Assembly: GCA_002005505.1 (NCBI GenBank)
Contig: KV908706.1
Span: 80,366 to 95,365 of the forward strand
DNA: 15,000 bases
Direction of reading: 5' to 3'
From: Botryococcus braunii
Taxonomy: Eukaryota > Chlorophyta > Trebouxiophyceae
Below the pieces are notes generated by a model, which saw only the letters and a program-made list of their open reading frames with translations, made no database searches and was not told the DNA's origin. The stretch's first letter is position 1; every line of letters starts with the position of its first letter. Of this stretch, positions 12,691 to 15,000 are shown piece after piece. A program made the position numbers and the translations under genes.

Positions 12691-13036
12691 AGACGTACAT
12701 GCGGGGCTTCCGCATAGACAGAGTTGGGGACGGCCATCCTTGCTTCTGAAGTCCTTGGCGTGGCGTTGTGGTTTTTGAGAAGCAAACGATATGTTTGGGC
12801 TAAACACGCAGGACATCTGCACGGAGTCAATTTGGGGCGTCCAGTATACGAGGCCATTTATTTGTGGGGGTTTTCAAACACGTCATCGATGCGAGCTGCA
12901 TGGAGAGGGGGATAGGAATTGGGGAGCTGGGGGAACATCAAGATTGACAACGCTGGGTCAGCAGCCGAGAGTAGGGCAGCCTGCATGTCATGTAGGCTGG
13001 TTCAGGATGCCCTTGGTGCTGCATGTTTCCAGCTGA

Positions 13037-13246
13037 AAGCGGGCCGACACCCTAGAAGCTGACATGCAGCAAATGCTGGGGGTACGGGGAAAGAATACCA
13101 CGAGAGCGAGAAAGATGGCAGAGGAGAGGTTGGAGAGACAGGAGGTGGCAAAGCCACCTGGGAGGCGATGTAGAGCTATGCAGAATCCACTATGGTGGTG
13201 CAGGGAGCACCTGGCTCCTGCTCAGCCTTATCTGAGAGGATTCTGA
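13037..13246 (+). other. Possible exon with a charged helical stretch, unknown family
   Basis: A frame open from just after a TGA at about 13034 to the TGA at 13244 reads a strongly charged, coiled-coil-like segment (TTRARKMAEERLERQEVAK) followed by PPGRRCRAMQNPLWW. CCCTAG just before 13051 could be an acceptor. About 50 bases past the frame's stop, the triplets for YWKQRISNLYEFVK end at a donor-like GTAATT, which could be a separate exon. No family is recognised and the pieces do not join into one convincing model. Confidence 0.2.
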
Positions 13247-13344
13247 GCTTACTGGAAGCAGCGCATCTCCAATCTTTATGAATTTGTTAAGGTAATTGGA
13301 TGCTGGTGAAGGCAAATGTGCAAGTTGCACTCTGGCCAGAGCCT

Positions 13345-13359
13345 CCCCCCCCCCCCCCC
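13345..13359. repeat. Poly-C tract (15 bases)
   Basis: A homopolymer run in the UFC1 to oxidoreductase interval. It is likely length-variable and has no visible function. Confidence 0.9.
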
Positions 13360-14316
13360 TCTTGGACGGGAGGGGCGTGGGTACGAGGCACTGCAGGAAC
13401 TTGGAATTGAAACCTCGAGCACTTTGCACGTCAGTGACTAATTCAGGTCAACAAGTTTGGTTCAATTATATTCTTTAGTTGTTAGAGGCCCCTCTGTATG
13501 AAATGGGAATATCTCGGCATTGCTGCTGCATTTAGTGGCTCTAGACGTTGCGTTGGAGAAGGTTGTGCATACTAATGTACGACTGTCTTTATTTCACAAG
13601 TTCCCTCTTGGACAGTCGGTAAGCTGGCAGTCCATTCAGTGTAACCTGTTGCTTGGTCACGTGCCATATAGACAGGGCCTCAGCCTCCCGTGCAGTCGTC
13701 ACCCAGTATGACGAGTCGTCACTCAGTTTGTCGAGCGAGCTTGCCATTTGGACCATGTGGTGTTGACGTATTATTAGTGAACAGCGCTTTCGGGGGCATT
13801 TGGATTATCGAGAAGGTTGACTGTGTCTTCGCGTCAGGGAAAAAAGGGAGCAGGATGATGTGTACAAAGCCGTGCCCGATTGGTTATGCCCTTTTACCAC
13901 GTTTCGCAAGCCCCAACTCAGTACACGGGCTTGGGGCCCACCCTGCTGCTAAGAATGACTGCTTTCAAAGAAGCAAGAGGCATCCTAATCCATTTTCCAG
14001 GCTCAGTTTCTTATGCTCTCCTCACCTCCTTCCTAGTGGCAAAACGTCTCCATTGTCCCGGCCCTCGCTTCTCCTCTGTAATACCCTTGTTCCATCTACC
14101 CAAATAATCGCTCGGGCTGCACAGCAAAAGAAAGGGGTATCTGTCTAGAGGGCACGCCCCTTCCTGCCGCGTTGACAAAAAGCCCACCTGGCTTCCTCTT
14201 AACCTGCCTTGATGCCTTGCTCTTCTGTGCGAGAAGGGCATGCGTTCCCCTGGGGAGAGAGGGTGGGCATCGCAGTAAAAACAGGTGTTGATTGTGTGCT
14301 GAGTGAAGGGGTCTAG

Positions 14317-14482
14317 TCAAGCAGTACTCCAAACAGGCTGGAGGCCCATATCCCTGACCAGGCGGGCCGCGGCGTTGTGACCCGCACATCCAATGACGGC
14401 ACCCCCTGGGTGGCACCCTGCTGAGCAGCTGTACAGCCCCTCTACAGGAGTGCTGTACGGGAACCGGTCGGCGAAGCCGAAC
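14317..14482 (-). CDS. Last exon of a PYROXD2/phytoene-desaturase-like FAD oxidoreductase (partial)
   Basis: The exon reads PYSTPVEGLYSCSAGCHPGG, then AVIGCAGHNAAARLVRDMG and a short tail to a TGA (14319-14317). This is the typical end of the NAD(P)/FAD-dependent amine-oxidase-like family that includes PYROXD2 and bacterial CrtI-like proteins. There, a stretch of the form [20 protein letters not shown] contacts FAD at the C-terminus. The Cys-rich variant here (SCSAGCHPGGAVIGCAG) is slightly unusual. The best acceptor is GTCGTAG|G (exon from 14482). CTAACTAG|T (exon from 14509) is an alternative with a branch-point-like CTAAC. Upstream exons, including the N-terminal dinucleotide-binding motif, were not found up to 15000 and presumably lie beyond the window after a long intron. 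The human protein is mitochondrial; location here is unknown. Confidence 0.8.
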
Positions 14483-15000
14483 CTACGACCCGCCACAACC
14501 CCAATCCAACTAGTTAGCGAGGCTGTCTCCTGGCACGCTGGCTAGGCCAGCATCTGGGGAGGTCCAGCTCGTGTTTTGCATGCAAATCGACATGTGGTAC
14601 AGAGATTACGTAATCTCTGTATACAGTACGGACGCTTGGAGCCATATTCTGACAAACCCAGCAATGTATTTGTTTCTCCTAGGCGTATTTGCCACACATG
14701 CATGTTGAATTGACCGGCCAGTAGAATGGCTTGACACAGGAAAAGTCTAATGGTATACGGCCTGCCTTTATTCTAGAACACATTTGGGGGATTTTTTTGT
14801 GGCCCCGCAGGGGGGGGGTGTGGGGGAGGGCGTCCCCGCAGACCGCATGTTTGCCTAGGTGTTATTGGCCAGCTGCTTGCAGCGCTGAAGGCAGACCCAG
14901 TGGTAAAAGGGGGGTGGGGGGGGGGGGGGGGCGAGGATGAACAAACATGGAAGAAGCAGGAAGATTTGATGGAACATATGCACGGAGCCACTAACACGTG
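14483..15000. other. Right-end stretch without a recognised gene
   Basis: This is probably an intron of the minus-strand oxidoreductase gene. It holds the 24-base palindrome, G tracts at 14810-14818 and 14916-14931, and no minus-strand exon that I could tie to the oxidoreductase family. Confidence 0.4.
14598..14621. repeat. Perfect 24-base palindrome
   Basis: TACAGAGATTACGTAATCTCTGTA equals its own reverse complement, with no loop. Its centre TTACGTAA resembles bZIP-type half-site arrangements. It lies upstream of the oxidoreductase last exon on that gene's strand, so it is probably intronic. A binding site or cruciform is possible but nothing else supports it. Confidence 0.8.

Larger units (their letters stand above)
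12040..14316. other. Region between UFC1 and the FAD oxidoreductase exon
   Basis: This 2.3 kb stretch holds the UFC1 3' UTR on the left and the oxidoreductase 3' UTR on the right, since the two genes converge. A GC-rich degenerate repeat field lies at about 12372-12690, a possible exon at 13037-13246 and a C15 tract at 13345-13359. The frame at 12090-12335 follows UFC1 closely and ends in a Cys-rich stretch; I take it as 3' UTR. No RNA gene, transposase or known protein was recognised. Confidence 0.45.

Noticed and set aside
13481..13540. YEMGISRHCCC resembling the CCRRM region of RNA polymerase subunit RPB10
   Set aside because: The frame stops right after the cysteines, the essential Arg-Arg-Met is missing, and no upstream CFTCGK-type metal-binding exon was found.
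14859..14902. Small plus-strand exon reading VIGQLLAALKADPV between a CCTAG acceptor and a GTAAAA donor
   Set aside because: Only 44 bases with a weak donor; it would lie opposite the probable intron of the minus-strand oxidoreductase, and no partner exon was seen.

Overview
This looks like nuclear DNA of an intron-rich eukaryote. Short exons with clear GT..AG borders are interrupted by introns of about 70 to 1240 bases, and long (GT)n, (GA)n and (CT)n microsatellites are present. I see no bacterial operon layout, rRNA, tRNA or CRISPR array. A green-lineage protist (green alga or relative) is my best guess. The reasons are the plant-like UFC1 C-terminal half and several GTGCG 5' splice sites, as are common in volvocine algae. 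This is inference; other algae are not excluded.

Layout. Positions 1-2699 (minus) hold glutathione S-transferase-like gene A, whose last exon runs off the left edge. About 370 bases separate its ATG from the divergently transcribed GST-like gene B (3071-5223, plus). Gene C (7438-8956, plus) is a third paralog in tandem with B. I rebuilt all three from exons too small for simple ORF calling. They share intron positions and phases, and most exon lengths (about 53, 91, 51, 111 and 162 bases). Gene A has one additional intron. Its large introns carry a four-unit minisatellite and two long microsatellites.

Between C and the next recognised gene (8957-11027) I see only a possible C-terminal exon pair with a KEN-like motif. 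At 11028-12039 (plus) is a complete four-exon gene for UFC1, the UFM1-conjugating E2-like enzyme. After it comes about 2.3 kb without a recognisable gene, holding a degenerate GC-rich repeat field and a few exon-like stretches. At 14317-14482 (minus) is the last exon of a PYROXD2/phytoene-desaturase-like FAD oxidoreductase, whose upstream exons lie further right and probably outside the window.

The three GST-like genes probably form one locally expanded detoxification or redox family. UFC1 and the oxidoreductase are unrelated neighbours, as expected in a eukaryotic genome. I found no convincing new multi-gene system. The best leads are the gene structures and repeats of the GST cluster.
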